Source: Plectosphaerella cucumerina
Lineage: Eukaryota; Ascomycota; Sordariomycetes; Glomerellales; Plectosphaerellaceae
Assembly: GCA_020746995.1 (NCBI GenBank)
Contig: JAGPXD010000001.1
Coordinates: 2,976,001 to 3,040,000, forward strand
Direction of reading: 5' to 3'
DNA length: 64,000 nt
A program made the position numbers and the translations under genes. This document shows, in pieces, positions 1 to 12,400 of this stretch (position 1 is its first letter; each line of letters begins with the position of its first letter). Under the pieces are notes generated by a model. It saw only the letters and a list, made by a program, of their open reading frames with translations, was not told where the DNA came from and searched no databases.

Positions 1-1084
1 TGTAGACGAAGAGACCTGCCTCTGCTGGAGTGAAGGGTATGCCACTGCGTGTCAAGGCTGAGACAGTTTTGTGGTATTGCGCCGCTAGTCGCGGCCGGTA
101 AACACGGAGGAAGTCTTCTACGGCGTCTCTGTCACTGAGGAAGCGAGCGGCAAAGGCATCCGAGAAGGCCGTTAACCATGTGAACCAGCTGCCATTCAGT
201 CAGCTTGCCAGGATGGATCACATGCTGCATCCTACGGATTTTGGCCATCTCTGGAGGGATTCATAGAGAACTCACGTTGCTCTTGCAGCCGCTTCCCGTA
301 CAGCAGTGTTACGAGTGATGAGGAAAGCCACACGAAGGCCCCCCATGCCGAAATCCTTACTGAGGCCGTAGAGACAATGGATATTGTCTTGACACGCATC
401 ACCTCCCGCCACGGAGAGTATGGAAGTGAAGCGCGAGGTTGGGTGGTCGATCTGTGAAAGAGCGTAGATTTCATCTACGACAAGATGCATCCCTCGGCGG
501 GCACACCAGGTGGCAAGGGCGATAAGGGTGGCGCGGGAATAGCACCGACCTTGGGGGTTAGCGGGGTTGCAGATGAACAGGAATCTACAGTGTAGACCCC
601 TGTGTAAGGCCTCATTAGCGGCAGCTTCAGCCAAGGCGACAAGGCCTTCAGCATCTTGAAAAGGGTCGGCGAGGGAGGATGTGGGGAAGGGAACGGTCTC
701 GACGGCAGCACGAGTCTTCAAGTCGCAGTCGAGCATGTAGAAGTTTGGCGTCGGGTAGAGAACGGCGTCGCCAGCATCGCAGAGGGCCCAAGCGACGAGA
801 TCGATAAGGGAGGTGACGCCGTTAGCGGCGCGAAGGTGGGCAGGCTCGACGGGGAAGCGGGGATGGAAGAAGCGGTTGAAGAAAGCGGCGGCCGCGGAGA
901 GGAGAGCGGGAGAGCCTGCAAGAGGACCATACTCGAGGTGGGAGAGCTCCGGGGCGGCGGCGTGGCGGGCGAGATAGGCGGCTGTCCAGTCGGTCATGAG
1001 ATGGTTTAGTGCGCCGGAGAGATTGATGAGGCCGTTTGGACGGGTTGAGGGGTCGTAGGTCGGAAGGGCTTTGACGCGCTGCAT
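1..1084 (-). CDS. ACC-synthase-like class I/II aminotransferase (3' end outside window)
   Basis: PLP-dependent aminotransferase of the fungal ACC-synthase-like branch; substrate not predictable. Visible motifs are YDPSTRPNGLINLSGALNHL near the start, NPANPQGRCYS (Asn contacting PLP), VDEIYALS (Asp/Tyr region) and GLSKDFGMGGLRVAF carrying the Schiff-base lysine. The first exon ends at 276. An intron runs 275-189 (donor GTGAGT, acceptor ATGGCAG), and the second exon (188-1) continues in frame through TWFTWLTAFSDAFAARFL to the window edge. The Met at 1084 is probably not the true start. The frame stays open upstream to a TAG at about 1190 and reads LEQGPAWDLMQRVK, which looks like family N-terminus, so an upstream exon or a start beyond 1084 is likely. 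Family certain, start uncertain. Confidence 0.85.
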
Positions 1085-2007
1085 GAGGTCCCAAGCTGGA
1101 CCCTGTTCCAGCGCGGCAAGGGCCCTGCGGGAGGGGGGAACTGGAGCTGCATGTTGGATGAGAGTGAAGAGGTGGCGGACGGTGTCTGGCTAGGGAGGTC
1201 GCTGCCACTGTGCTAGCAGTATCAGGTTCAAGATTGGGAGGCGATAGATATGTCCTCGGGGGGCCGGCTATGTTAACCCCTTTAGGATAGGGGAGGCGGG
1301 GGGCTGATTGTCGCCGGGTCCGGGACGTCTGTTGGGTACATGTGCCTTCCAGGTTCCCCGGATCTGTCTGCTTCACCCCGCAGATTGCACACCTGGTCAA
1401 TCCAACGTAGAAGTAAGCCGATCTTGTCATGACTGAGGTGTAGGTAGAGTCTCATGGGACATGAAAAGATGACTTGAAGTGCTGGGTTTTCGAGGCTAAT
1501 CTGAGTGTTGTTCTCGCTCCATGGATCTCGGCTCGATGTCGCGGGTGACCTGGACAGGCCGGGTGAGCGGCCTTATCAGTGGTGGCCTGCAAGGGTTTTG
1601 GGGGCATCTGGGGTACATGCGCCGCCTGTGATACTAGTGATTTAGCGTGCTTGCCTAGGTACCCACCCCAGCGGACTCACTGCTATCCGGAGCCTGATAT
1701 CTTATCGCCGCACTCGGGCTGCAGTAGTCCAACCGTGACTGCCCGGTGACATTGACACCCTTCCCTCACATCCTGACGCCCGGCCTTCCATCCTTCCCTC
1801 AGCTCCTCCCTCCTCAACCTTCATTCAACTTCCACAAAGTTATGAACAGACAACCCTTTTCTCTTTCCTTACCCTGCATTTCTTAGGGATCGCCAGGGAA
1901 CGAATTTCCAGCTTCACGCGACCGGCACCTGAAGCACATCTGTCGACTCGGACCACCTCCTCTCTTCATTTCCAAGCCCGCCAGTCCACCCAGCCCCATC
2001 CGTCCTC
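1085..2007. other. Intergenic region between divergent genes
   Basis: Holds the probable missing 5' exon of the aminotransferase (about 1085-1190 is open in its frame) and the promoter and leader of the Zn2Cys6 gene. The stretch 1740-1980 is pyrimidine-rich with many CCTTCC/CTTTCC tracts, usual for fungal transcript leaders. No other coding signal seen. Confidence 0.5.
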
Positions 2008-4445
2008 ATGTCTCCCGGTGCTCGCTCCAAGAAACCCAACATCACACGGTCCAAGAATGGATGTGTTTCTTGTAGGAGGAAGCGAAGAAAGGCATGCTCC
2101 CGCCCGTATCTGCAAGCAAGCCCTGAATCTGATGTTAACGTGCCCTTCTCTAGTGCGATGAGGGAACCCCATCATGTCGAAGGTGTATCGATTCTGGAAC
2201 CATCTGCGACTACAGCACCGTCCTAGAGTTTGTCGACGCCACAGGCTGGGCTGCCCGACGAGTGAAGCGAGACAGAGCCATGAAGGCCGCCTCACGACAG
2301 GACCAGGCCGAGGGCCGTAGCGTTCGTCGTCGCGCAACAGAACTCATGGGGCGGCCACCTCCGGCCAGCCTCAAAGAAAAAGACCCGCCGCAGGTGTATA
2401 TCGACTCGCAAGATGAACTCCAGGACACCGATCTCGTCGAATCTATCCACCAAACGGCAGATCAGGCCTCGATAGGCCTCGATGACCAAGACGCCATCCC
2501 AGGACCGGAGACACTCATCCCGAATCCCACACCCTATCTATGGCAACACACCTTTGACTCGTTGCGGCCCCTACATTGGCAGCTGGAAAACTTGAAGAGG
2601 TGCTCCCAGAATTTCCCTACGGATTTGTTTCCCATGCCGTACGACGAACAAAGCAGCTTCTTCAATGTCTGCGAGTCGTCCCTTGATCATCGCCACATGA
2701 CAGTCGATGGTAACCGTGACGATCGGCGGAAGGATACTTCACACATCGACTGCATCAAATCTCCAGATTCCCAGCCAGATCCACACGGCGCCATCAACTT
2801 CTTTAATGTCGCTCCCGACACGATATCCTTGGCCAGCTTCCCGCCTACAACCCCGGATTCCGACGCTTCAACAACGACCTCAAGCCTCAGCCAGGACACT
2901 GCGATCTCCGATATATCACCATTATCCTCACCACGGCTCGAAACTCCGATCATGGAACGCCGGTCCTTCACATGGTGGCCAAGTCCCCGTTTGGCCCTTT
3001 GTGCCCCCCTCCCAATTCGAGACCGTCAGTACCTGGCTCACTTCCAGGCTGACGTCGTAGACATCTTACCGCTACGCATGGATCTCTTCCAGGAGGTAGC
3101 CGAAGACATCGCCGAGGTGCGCTCCGCTCTCATGGCTGTTGCAGCGGCGAACCTTGCGAATCGCCGCGGAGAATACTTGGCCAACGGGCCCAAGGCATGG
3201 CAGGCCCAGAAACGGCACCTCGAGCGCGCCACTGCCTTTGCCTCAGATGCCACAACATCTACAACCAAAGAAAGCAACGGCGGCCTGCCTCTCGGCGCGA
3301 ATATTCTGGCTCTGCTACTTCTCACCTGCTTTAGCCTCGAGGCTAGCACAGTGTGCGACATCTGGCAGGCCCTGGGAAACCTCGACAAGGCCATCCTGAG
3401 TCGAGTCGACACCGTGCTTCAGCTACCACATGGTGAGAATCTTGTCCATGCCTGGTTGAGGCTGCGTATCATGGTATCCCACAGCCTCCGCCCGCATGCC
3501 CCGGTCCTTCCCGAGTCACCTCTGGATGCCGCCGTGGCCGAGGTGGCGGTCCGTGTCTCGTCGTCCACATCACATGCTGCCAGCCTACTAGGTGTCAATG
3601 CGGTGCGTATTTCGCGGCGTATCCTGGCCTCCAGGTCCATGGCCCGCGGCCAAGAGCACCAGGGGAAAACCCTCTCCCGGCTGGACAGTTGGTGGTCTGT
3701 GGTCCGGGGAGAGATTCCCTCTGTTATTGAAAAACCGCCTCTGGACGAGCCGGATCTGTTCATGGCACTATCCGGTCTTGGTGATCAGCTTGACCTTCTC
3801 AGCCCGCCTCCTGGCTTCCCCCCCAATTTCGACCCTCACGCGACTATCCAGGCTCCAGCGACGCAGGCTCTTAGCGAGCCATTGCACTTCAGCACCCACG
3901 AGGATGCCATGGACGCGGCTGATTTCTCCTTCGCCAAGCTGGCCTGCGAGACCGAGCTTGTTCGGGGTCTTCTGGACCCATCCTTGGCACCAATGGGCAC
4001 TAACCCCTGGTTTTACCTGCTCTTGCGTATAGTCGCTGGCCTTGAACCATGCTCTACCGTGCAGCAGAACAAGTACCGTCTGGGGATCGCCCATCACCTT
4101 GCCAACGCGTCGCTGCTTTGCAATGACAGCTGTGGTCTCGACGTCTTGTCGGCATACATCAACAGCGCCCTTGTAACCGAGTCTCCCTGCGAAGATTTCT
4201 TCACCCCTTTGCCTCTAGCGCTTTGGGGCGCAGATGTCCAGCGGCGTGAGATGGAGCAGGGAAGGGTTGTCTTTTTCCTTGCATCGACCTTTACAGCCAT
4301 GGCTGAGAAGAGTGGGATGTACGCGAAAGAACCGGCAGAATGCATGATGGTTTTTGGGAGGGAAGCCAACGGGCGGTATTTCAATGACGTGGTACCATGG
4401 TATGACAGCACGGCTGCTGGGCCAAAGATTGGGGCGTGCTTTTGA
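2008..4445 (+). CDS. Zn2Cys6 fungal-specific transcription factor
   Basis: Nuclear DNA-binding regulator, about 791 residues. Exon 1 (2008-2091) encodes SKNGCVSCRRKRRK. After a 62-base intron, exon 2 (2154-4445) opens with CDEGTPSCRRCIDSGTICDY, completing a perfect C-x2-C-x6-C-x6-C-x2-C-x6-C binuclear cluster at residues about 19-47. The rest is a long middle-homology region of the fungal_trans_2 type, with RSALMAVAAANLANRRG and a leucine-rich helix LALLLLTCFSLEAS. The intron has a GC donor (GCATGC) and a CTAG acceptor with TTAAC upstream. A gene model using only GT donors would start at the Met at 2262 and lose the DNA-binding domain. Target genes unknown; neighbours give no clear hint. Confidence 0.88.
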
Positions 4446-4510
4446 ATGAATGCTTCGTTCTTTTCAGATATCTCTACAACAGTGACACGTACCCCACAAG
4501 CAGGAGAAAT

Positions 4511-6275
4511 TCAACCACGGATCCAGGCTCTGACGATGGCCCCTACAGCTTCTGGCTGGTCCCAGGGGGCCATATGACCAGCGTCGTCTACGAGGTACAA
4601 GCTTAGGCGATCGTCTCCTTTTTGCGTGCCACCTTGAGCAGCACGACTGCTCTCCGGGGCCAAGTCGCCACCTTCGAAGTACCAGCCACTAAAAGTCTGG
4701 GCCCTGAACCAGGCCTGACGTTTCCATGGCTGCTCGTCAAGCATTCTGATCTGGCCGGGAGAGTTACTGCAGAGAAAGGGAGGTCTTCGGTTAGCAATGA
4801 CGGGGGTAAACCGCATGGCCCGTACTCACATTGTCATGTCCTCATTTCCGTTGATGAAGAGAACACGGATATCAGTCTCGTCCAGAAGCCATTGTAGTTC
4901 TCGTGTAGCGGGCAAGAAAAGATGACCATCCCTCTGCCAGCGCTGGTTGGCGTCCATGTCTATGAGGGAGAGGGACTTGCCCGGGTAGCCGAGACGGTCG
5001 AGCACCCAGGGTTGGTTAAGGTACTTGTGCGTTGGACCTCCTTGCATGTCGGAGCAAAGAGGGGGCTCATCGCAGGTGGCTCGGTCTGTGAGGAGGGGTT
5101 TTAGCGCCTTCGTCTCTGCTGTTTGCAAGAGGTTCGGGTTCTTACGGTCATATGGGTTCCAGCCACCGGGCTTGACGTGCTCCCAAAAGTAGCCCGCTAC
5201 AGTTGCATTGCAGTGATTTGCAGCCAAAATACAAACCTCCTTGTCGTACGTGGCGCGGCAGAGGGCGGCCTTGGCCTCGCAGGATGGCACACCAGCTGCC
5301 ATGGAGGCGCACGCTGCCGCATGGCGGACAAGAGGCTCATGGCCGTCTTTACGCCAGTCCAGGCAAAGGTAGTCATAGAGGCCGGCTGTACTACGGGTGG
5401 CGTCAATATATCCAGCGACAATGATGGCCGTGGCGATGTCGATAGCGAGCGTCCCGGGTTGATGATGAGCGCTGCGCTCCCGCTGCTGCTGGACGAGGTA
5501 CTTTGCGTAACCTGTTACATAGTGGCCACCCATTGACTCTCCAGTGATGTGCCAAGGCAGTTTCTTTGTCTCGGGGAATATTTGGGTAGTGAAAAGAGAG
5601 AGAAAGGCGTAGAGGTCGCTGCCGCCCTGCTCGAGCGTGACGGCCATGAGATCGCGGTCTGTGATGCTGGAGAAGCCGACGCCTACGGGCTGGCTATCAC
5701 CAGGAAAGGGTGTCAGCACGATTCAACAGACCCAGCAAGGTTTGGAAGGGTTGGAGTGAGGGTGGCTGACTCGATGAAGAGCACATTGGCCTCGTCTGTC
5801 CATGAAAACTCCCTCTTCGAGGTCGAGTTCCCATCAGAATTCACCTGGCATGGCCCGCTGTCTTTAAAAATGCCAAACTCGCCGGACGCTCCGGGGCCGC
5901 TACATTTCCCGGTGAGCAGAAGTGCAGGAGATTTTGATGTAGAAACGCCTCACCCGCTCATCCAGAGAAGCACTGGGTCGGTTTTAGGGGAGTTGCGACT
6001 CTCGAAGAACCCTGTAGATGCTGCGTCAGCGTATGATCTTGCTTGGAGCGGAGCGGTGCAAGACACGGTCGCTTACAAAAAGACATGTTTTTGTCATCGG
6101 AGATGGGAACGGAGCCGGTCCAGTGGCGCGAACCGGCATCGCAGAGGATGTCGGTTTGTTCGCGCAGGTTGAAGTCTGGCTCGTCGAGAAGGAGGGGCTG
6201 CTGCTGTTGGCCTGGAGCGGCCTGGCCGACGGCCACGAGCAGGCTTCCGTAGGCGATGCTGGAAGCGAGGATCAT
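4511..6275 (-). CDS. Secreted serine carboxypeptidase, family S10
   Basis: Removes C-terminal residues from peptides, probably extracellular or vacuolar. Five exons: 6275-6077, 6011-5954, 5899-5771, 5693-4830 and 4766-4511, giving 501 residues. The N-terminus MILASSIAYGSLLVAVGQAA is a signal peptide. Family landmarks in order are LLWMSGGPGAS (oxyanion region, spliced in the middle), FIDQPVGVGFS, catalytic Ser about 182 in GESMGG (family consensus GESYGG, so Tyr is replaced by Met), Asp in NGNEDM about 414, and His in DAGHM about 481. It lies head-to-head with a second S10 gene, and two intron positions (inside MSGGPG and before QPxGVGFS) match that paralogue. Confident in the family; substrate preference unknown. 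Confidence 0.9.
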
Positions 6276-6731
6276 GTTGGTTGACGACTGTGCGTCCCGA
6301 GATAATTTGCTGTAACAGTTGGAGATTTACAAGATAAGAGAAACAACTTCGCATCACATGGTTTGCCTGACAGCGGTCTCGGGTGTCTGATGTCATTCAG
6401 TCGAAGTTTGACGCATAATGACAGCCCACCTCAGGCATTTGAAGCCTCCTCGGCGGACCGGGCGGGCGGTCTGTTTGTCCGTTCTAGGGCATCCGAGCCG
6501 CTGATGGATCTCCCCCACTCGTGGAAACGGTGTCCAATTTGCCCTGGAGGACTTGGAGGCAATCCCTGGGCCTGGCGTACAGGTACTCTCGCCAACAAAA
6601 AAGAGACTCGCTTCAATATGTAGGTCTGCTCCACCTGCAAGCACCCCTCCTTTCCCTCTCCATACCTACCTACCTCTGGCGCATCAACCTGGTTTTTAAT
6701 TGATTGGACACCCTTCAACATATATCGCACA
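6276..6731. promoter_or_regulatory. Shared promoter of the divergent S10 peptidase pair
   Basis: The two start codons are 456 bases apart and no other gene fits between them, so this segment must hold both promoters. A pyrimidine-rich leader lies at 6645-6720 before the plus-strand gene. No regulator site could be named with confidence. Confidence 0.5.
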
Positions 6732-8394
6732 ATGAAGAAGTCCATCCCATCGGCAGCAACGGTGGCCCTTCAGGTCGCCCATGTGGCGGCCGACGCCCTG
6801 AGACCCGTCGCTCAGCACTTCGAGCAGGCGGCTGGACTGCCATCTTTCAGCTTCCAGCTGGCTGGAGACACGGCTGCTGTCTGCAACAGCACTACTCCCG
6901 GCACCGCTGGCTTCCTCCAGACGGACGATGGCGCAACGAGTACCTTCTTCTGGCTGCATGAAAGCAAGAATGATCCGGACACTGACCCTCTGATACTGTG
7001 GATGAGCGGGTTCGTAAATCATCCCAGAATGCTCCTGCGGACCCAAGCTGACCTAACTTCAGCGGCCCTGGAGCCTCTTCCATCGGCTTTGGGGGCTTCA
7101 TGGAGCTGGGCCCCTGTCGCATCACTGCTCAGGATGGACGCCTGCATACGGTGGACAATTTTTCAAGTTGGAACGCGCAGGCCAACTTGCTTATTGTTGA
7201 GTAAGTCGCTTGCTTTCTGTCTGGAGAAGTGTTGGCATCGACCCAGGCGCCCAGTCGCCTTTCTAACCTTGCCCCCTCGTATGCAGCCAGCCTGCCGGTG
7301 TCGGTTTCTCGCGCGCCGAACAGCAGCCCAATGGCCTTGCCGATTCATCGCGACTCATGGACGGCTTCCTCCGCCAGTTCTTCCGCGGTTTCCCCCAGCT
7401 CGCCGAGCGCGACTTCTACATCGCCGGGGAGTCGTACGGTGGATCCTGGGTGCCTGCCCTCGCGTCCCAGATCCTCCGCTCGCAGGAGAAGACGGAGACT
7501 TTTGCCGGCATCCGACACGTACAGCAGGTGATGAAGCCCGTCTCTGAAACGCCTCCCGCTATCAACCTCAAAGGTATCATGATCGGTAATGGGCTCGTTC
7601 GACAGTCAGTCCAGAACCCCGCCGGAATCGAGGAGGTTTGCGGGGGTGCAAGGGCCCTCTTTGACGGCGACCACTGCCGCGAGTTTGCTCCCTTGGCACT
7701 TTGGTGCGAACAAAACCTCCCTGTCTGCGAAACACAAGGCTGGTTGGCATCCGGGTGCCTCGCAGCCCAGGATAAATGTACTGGTCTCACTGGGGTGGTT
7801 CTCGGTGAGCTGCACAGGAACCCATACGATTGGAGGAGGCGCTGCCTGGGCGACCCCTCCGGCTGCTACGAGGAGATTGACTTTGTGACCGACTACCTCA
7901 ACAGCTCCGACGTCAAGCGCTCACTTGGAGTGCCGGAAGACATGGCATTCAATGGCATTTCAATGGAAGTTTTCGAGAAATGGCAGGCTGTTGGGGATTT
8001 GTGGAAGGCGAGCAACGGTTACGTTGAGGAGCTGCTGGAGAAGGTAAGTCGCTGTTCGCGATAGGCTTTCTGCTCGATGTACTTGCAGCTGACACTTGTT
8101 GCGCAGGGTATCCGCGTTCTGGTCTACGTCGGAGACAAGGACTGGTTCTGTCACGCCGCGGGTATGAGGCGTCTTGTCGACGAGGGCCTGACTTGGGCGG
8201 GCAAGCCGCTATTCCGATTCCGCAAGCTTGCCCCGTGGTATTCTGGGGTCAAGGAAGCGGGCCGCTACAAGGCCCTTGAGCCGCTGTCGTACGCTGAGGT
8301 TGCCGAAGCGGGCCACCTGGTCCCGTTTGACCAGCCAGAGGCTGGTCTCAAACTGATCAACAGCTGGATCAGCGGGAGGCTCGGGGCCCAGTGA
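6732..8394 (+). CDS. Serine carboxypeptidase, family S10 (second copy)
   Basis: Alpha/beta-hydrolase exopeptidase of about 486 residues. Exons 6732-7009, 7063-7200, 7287-8043 and 8107-8394. Landmarks are WMSGGPGASSIGFGGFMELG, IVDQPAGVGFS, catalytic Ser about 188 in GESYGGSWVPA, Asp about 403 in VYVGDKDWFC, and His about 461 in AEAGHLVPFDQPE. All catalytic residues are present, unlike the neighbour, which has Met in its GESMGG motif. The N-terminus is only weakly hydrophobic (SAATVALQVAHVAADA), so secretion is likely but not certain. The first intron has an unusual GTTCGT donor, yet the join restores the oxyanion motif exactly. Introns inside MSGGPG and before QPAGVGFS match the minus-strand paralogue, which supports an old tandem-inverted duplication. 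Confidence 0.9.
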
Positions 8395-9491
8395 GAATGG
8401 TCTTCAATATTGAGAAACATATGCGTCTCAATGAATTCGGCCTATCATACCCACTCCGCAGTACTTGGATCAGGGAATGTGGAATATCAGAACGCGGAGC
8501 ATGGCCAAATCGCTGTTTCATGCTGAACCTTCATATGCTTTGCTCGCTTGCTAAGTCCAGTGGGCATTGGACTCAGAAAGAGTTCAAGTCCTGTGGACGC
8601 TGTTTGCACCGCGTCAAGGCAGCATCATTGTAGGTCTTTCACGAGATGGCATTACCCCAACAAACATCGCCATAATGTCTTCGAATATCTTTGCACGAAG
8701 CTCAAGACCTTATGGCGCTTGACTCCTCTCATTAGGGTGTCGTAGCATTATCCACCTCGGCATTCAGAAATACGCCGGTCGCCAGTCTGATCCTAGCAGT
8801 GACCACGGGACACTTGTTCGCTAGCAGCAACAACGCCAGCGGCTACAGTAATTTGGTGCGAACCATCACTCTTGCCATGGATTCTGGTTACCGATATCGA
8901 ATGATACGACAGTGCCCGCTGTCCGTTCTCGGTGACCTCAATCGGCACTGTCAAGTGCAAGTGCCCGGGCCTCGAACACCAGGGGTCCGGGTGTGTCCAC
9001 AAGTTTAGGGGCAACAACCTGCCTAGATAGGCAATCACGTCCCCGGGCTGATAGGATCGCGTTGCCTCTTCGGGGGCTACGAAGCGCTAGCGCTGGGTCT
9101 CTTTTCAACCAGCCTGGGGCACTCCATGCTTACATCCGTGGATGGATCCATGGAGTTGGTCACATTGACATTGGTGGGATGGGATGCACTTCCGGCTATC
9201 AGGCCTGATTGCTTCCAGGTTTCCAACGATGGCAGTCCAGAACAGAAGGCCTGCGGGGGAAGGGGGGGCAAGTCGCATATGGAACACGCCTATCGCCGAC
9301 GTTGGTTGTGGGCATCGATCGCACCGGCTGCAAGGAAACCCAGCTCACTTGAGGGCTCTAGCTTCAATCCCGTCGCAAGTATGCCAGCGTATGTGTGCTA
9401 GCCAGCTGCTGAACGTGTGGTGGTTCTTCCGTCGTATCAGTATGCCGTTTTGCAAGCCGCAAGAACTTACCTTTTTTCATGCATTCATTGA
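8395..9491. other. Intergenic, no gene seen
   Basis: About 1.1 kb between the peptidase and the decayed ABC transporter. Only short overlapping frames without family motifs. Nothing recognised, including no repeats of note. Confidence 0.5.
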
Positions 9492-12400
9492 ATGCCATCT
9501 CGACTGAAGACCACCAACCACATTTGCCTTTGCCTGCTCAGTCTGGCTCCAGTGTCTTTCCGCCCATCATGGCATTCTCATTGGCAGCCGTGCAGTACGT
9601 GGCAGCATCTCCGGAACAGCACCATCAGACTCCTCTGTTTCAACCGGACACAAACTGATATAGAATACAGGTCGTCGCTTCTCGGCCTCTCCCTAGCATA
9701 CGCCCGTACCGAAATATGGTACTCGAGGCTTGTGCTGTTGCCATCCCTGCGAAGGAGTCGATTCTCATGGAATCTCTCTCGTGGACTCATTGCTGTGAGT
9801 TTGACACGCCTAATATTGTTCTGCGATGACTTATCGCTGCTGGATTATGTACTAACTGCTTCAAAGGCCGCCAATATGGGCATCGTGGCCACATGCGTGC
9901 TCGCCTCTCTCGAACCCCTTTTGCGCGGCTCTTCTGACCATGCTTCTCAACCATGGACGTGGAGCGTTATGTATGGCCTCCCCCTCCCCCTCGCGATCGG
10001 GTGTAGCTCTCTTCTTGCTACCTTCCTGTCCACGGTGCCCGATTTCGACGCCTGTCTCATTCTTCACTCGTTCCTTGGGTGCTTCGGTTGGACACTATTA
10101 TTTCTCGTCACACCGGCGCCGCCGCTACACCTGCCCATCATCGCTTTGTTTTACGTCTCCATCCTTGTCGTCAGCCTTCTGAGTGCCACCCACTCTTCAG
10201 GCAGCCCACTACATCCGCTCACCCGTGGACTTTCATTCGATTCTATCACCCTCTCCTGGCTCAATCCTCTCGTCCAAAAGGGCAGCAGGGAGACCATCTA
10301 TCCCAATGACCTGTGGGACGTGGACACAAGCCTGTCTGTTCGGTCCATGACGATGACACAAGGTCCCTTCTTTGGCAAAACCATGTCCGAGAAGAACCGC
10401 CCGCTCGAAACGAGCGTTGTATCTCTACTCATTCGCGCACATCCCTGGCTAGTCGTCTCCAGCGCTCTCCTGGTTTCAATCGACCTCGCCGCGACTATTG
10501 TCCAGCCCTTCCTCCTCAGAGCCCTCCTTGGCAACCCCTCATCACAGCCTCTCGTCATCATGCTGGCCCTCTCCGTGGTGGGGGGAATCTGCGCCGCCCA
10601 CTCCGCCTACCGCCTTCGCATCGCCGGCCTCAAGTTGAAGGCATCCCTCACAGCATTGGTGTGCGATGCTCAGATGCAGCTACGCCGGGCAGGAGGTACC
10701 ACGAACACTCCGGATGCTGCCGTGCTGGTCGCGAGCGATCTCTCCAGAGTCTTCGATCTCGTGGAGCAGGTTCACTTCTTATGGCTCGTTCCTGCTCAGC
10801 TAATCATCAGCCTGGCAGCTTTGGGTCTCCTCTTGGGCTGGAAAAGTATGACCATGGCTTTGGCAGTGCTCTGCAGTGCAGTACCTCTCCTAGCAGCCGT
10901 AGGGACCCGGCAGGCAGGGTACATGCTCACTTTGATGAAGGCGACTGATTACCGTGTCTCCAGGGTGGCACAGGTTCTTCGTCAACTGCAACAAATCAAA
11001 CTTCACGCATGGGCACCATTTTTCGAGGCGAAAATCGACAGCTACCGGGCTCAGGAGCTGAGCAGAGTGCGCATGGTTGCCTGGGCCAACACGGCCAACA
11101 TGCTCATTGTGTCTCTCCTTCCTGCGGCGTTTGGCTGCTTGGCATTTGGATCCCATATCCAGCTTGAAGGCATGCTGAGCGCTCAAACCATCTTCCCAGC
11201 CCTCGCTTTCCTCTTCAACATCAGCAGAGCCGTATCTCAGCTGCCCCAAGTCATCATGCTATTCCAGGGGGCCAAGGTCTCCTACGGTCGCGTCAGGGCA
11301 TTCCTCGTGAGCTCAGAGGAGTGCTGCCAGCAGACAGATTTACAAGACAACAAGCCTGCTGGTAGACCCCATCTTGAGATTTTCGACGCTTCCTTTCAAG
11401 CAAGCGGACATGAATCCACTTCTTCTCCGTTCCTCGGTGGCTGCAATCTTGCTTGTCACCCTGGCCGTCTCGTCGTTATCACCGGCCCTATTGATTCGGG
11501 CAAGTCCACCCTGCTCCGAGCCATTGCTGGAGATGTCCATCCCTCATCTGGACATGTCAGAATTTCTGGCACCGTCGCCTACGCACCACAGCTTCCAGCC
11601 ATCATCAACGACACTGTTCGAGAGAATATTCTCTTCGGTTTGCCGTTCGAAGGCATGTGGTACTCTCAGGTCATCACAGCGGTCAGCCTCAAAGCCGACT
11701 TTGCCGTTCTGCCGGCGGGTGACATGACCATGCTTGGGGGCACAAGAACAGCTCTCTCGGGCGGACAGATGGCACGCGTTGGTCTTGCCAGGGCCGTTTA
11801 TGCAAGACGAGACATCGTCGTCTTGGACGACCCTCTTGTCGCGGTTGACGCCGGGGTCCGACGACAGCTCGTTGACAACGTCCTTGGCCCCTCAGGCATT
11901 CTGAAGGAGAGTCTCAGAGTTGTGACATCCTCCGTCGCCGACCCGATATTGGTTGCCAATGAGGTGTTCGCCATTCAGCATGGGAAACTCGTTCGCCGAA
12001 CTACAGAGGTCGCTGTTTCAGATGTCATTGCTGAGGATGCCAATGAACCTGTCAAAGTATTGGCTACGAAGTCCCCTCTCGCTTTCAGCAGCGGGTACGG
12101 TGCCATGAAGGACGGAGATGTCCAAGTCGTTGTTGCACCGATCCCAAATGCTTGCCCCTCACCGGCGTCAAACGATGAATCCAGCCCCCTTCTACCGAAG
12201 AAAACGGCCGGCAGCACGAGATCCTTCGCCAAGGGGTCTAGGGGCAGCTTGCACCTCTACCTCCAATTTTTCAACAAGGCCAAGAAAGGTGGATGGCCGC
12301 TTGTGGTCTGCCTTGCGGGCGGCTGGAAGGTTCTCGAGGCTGCCGGCGTCTGGACCCTCAAAACGATGGACACCCAAACCTCGGTGGTCGGCCAGATGCA

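Noticed and set aside
822..1430. 202-residue open frame on the minus strand upstream of the aminotransferase
   Set aside because: Out of frame with the aminotransferase, Arg/Pro/Ser-rich, no homology.
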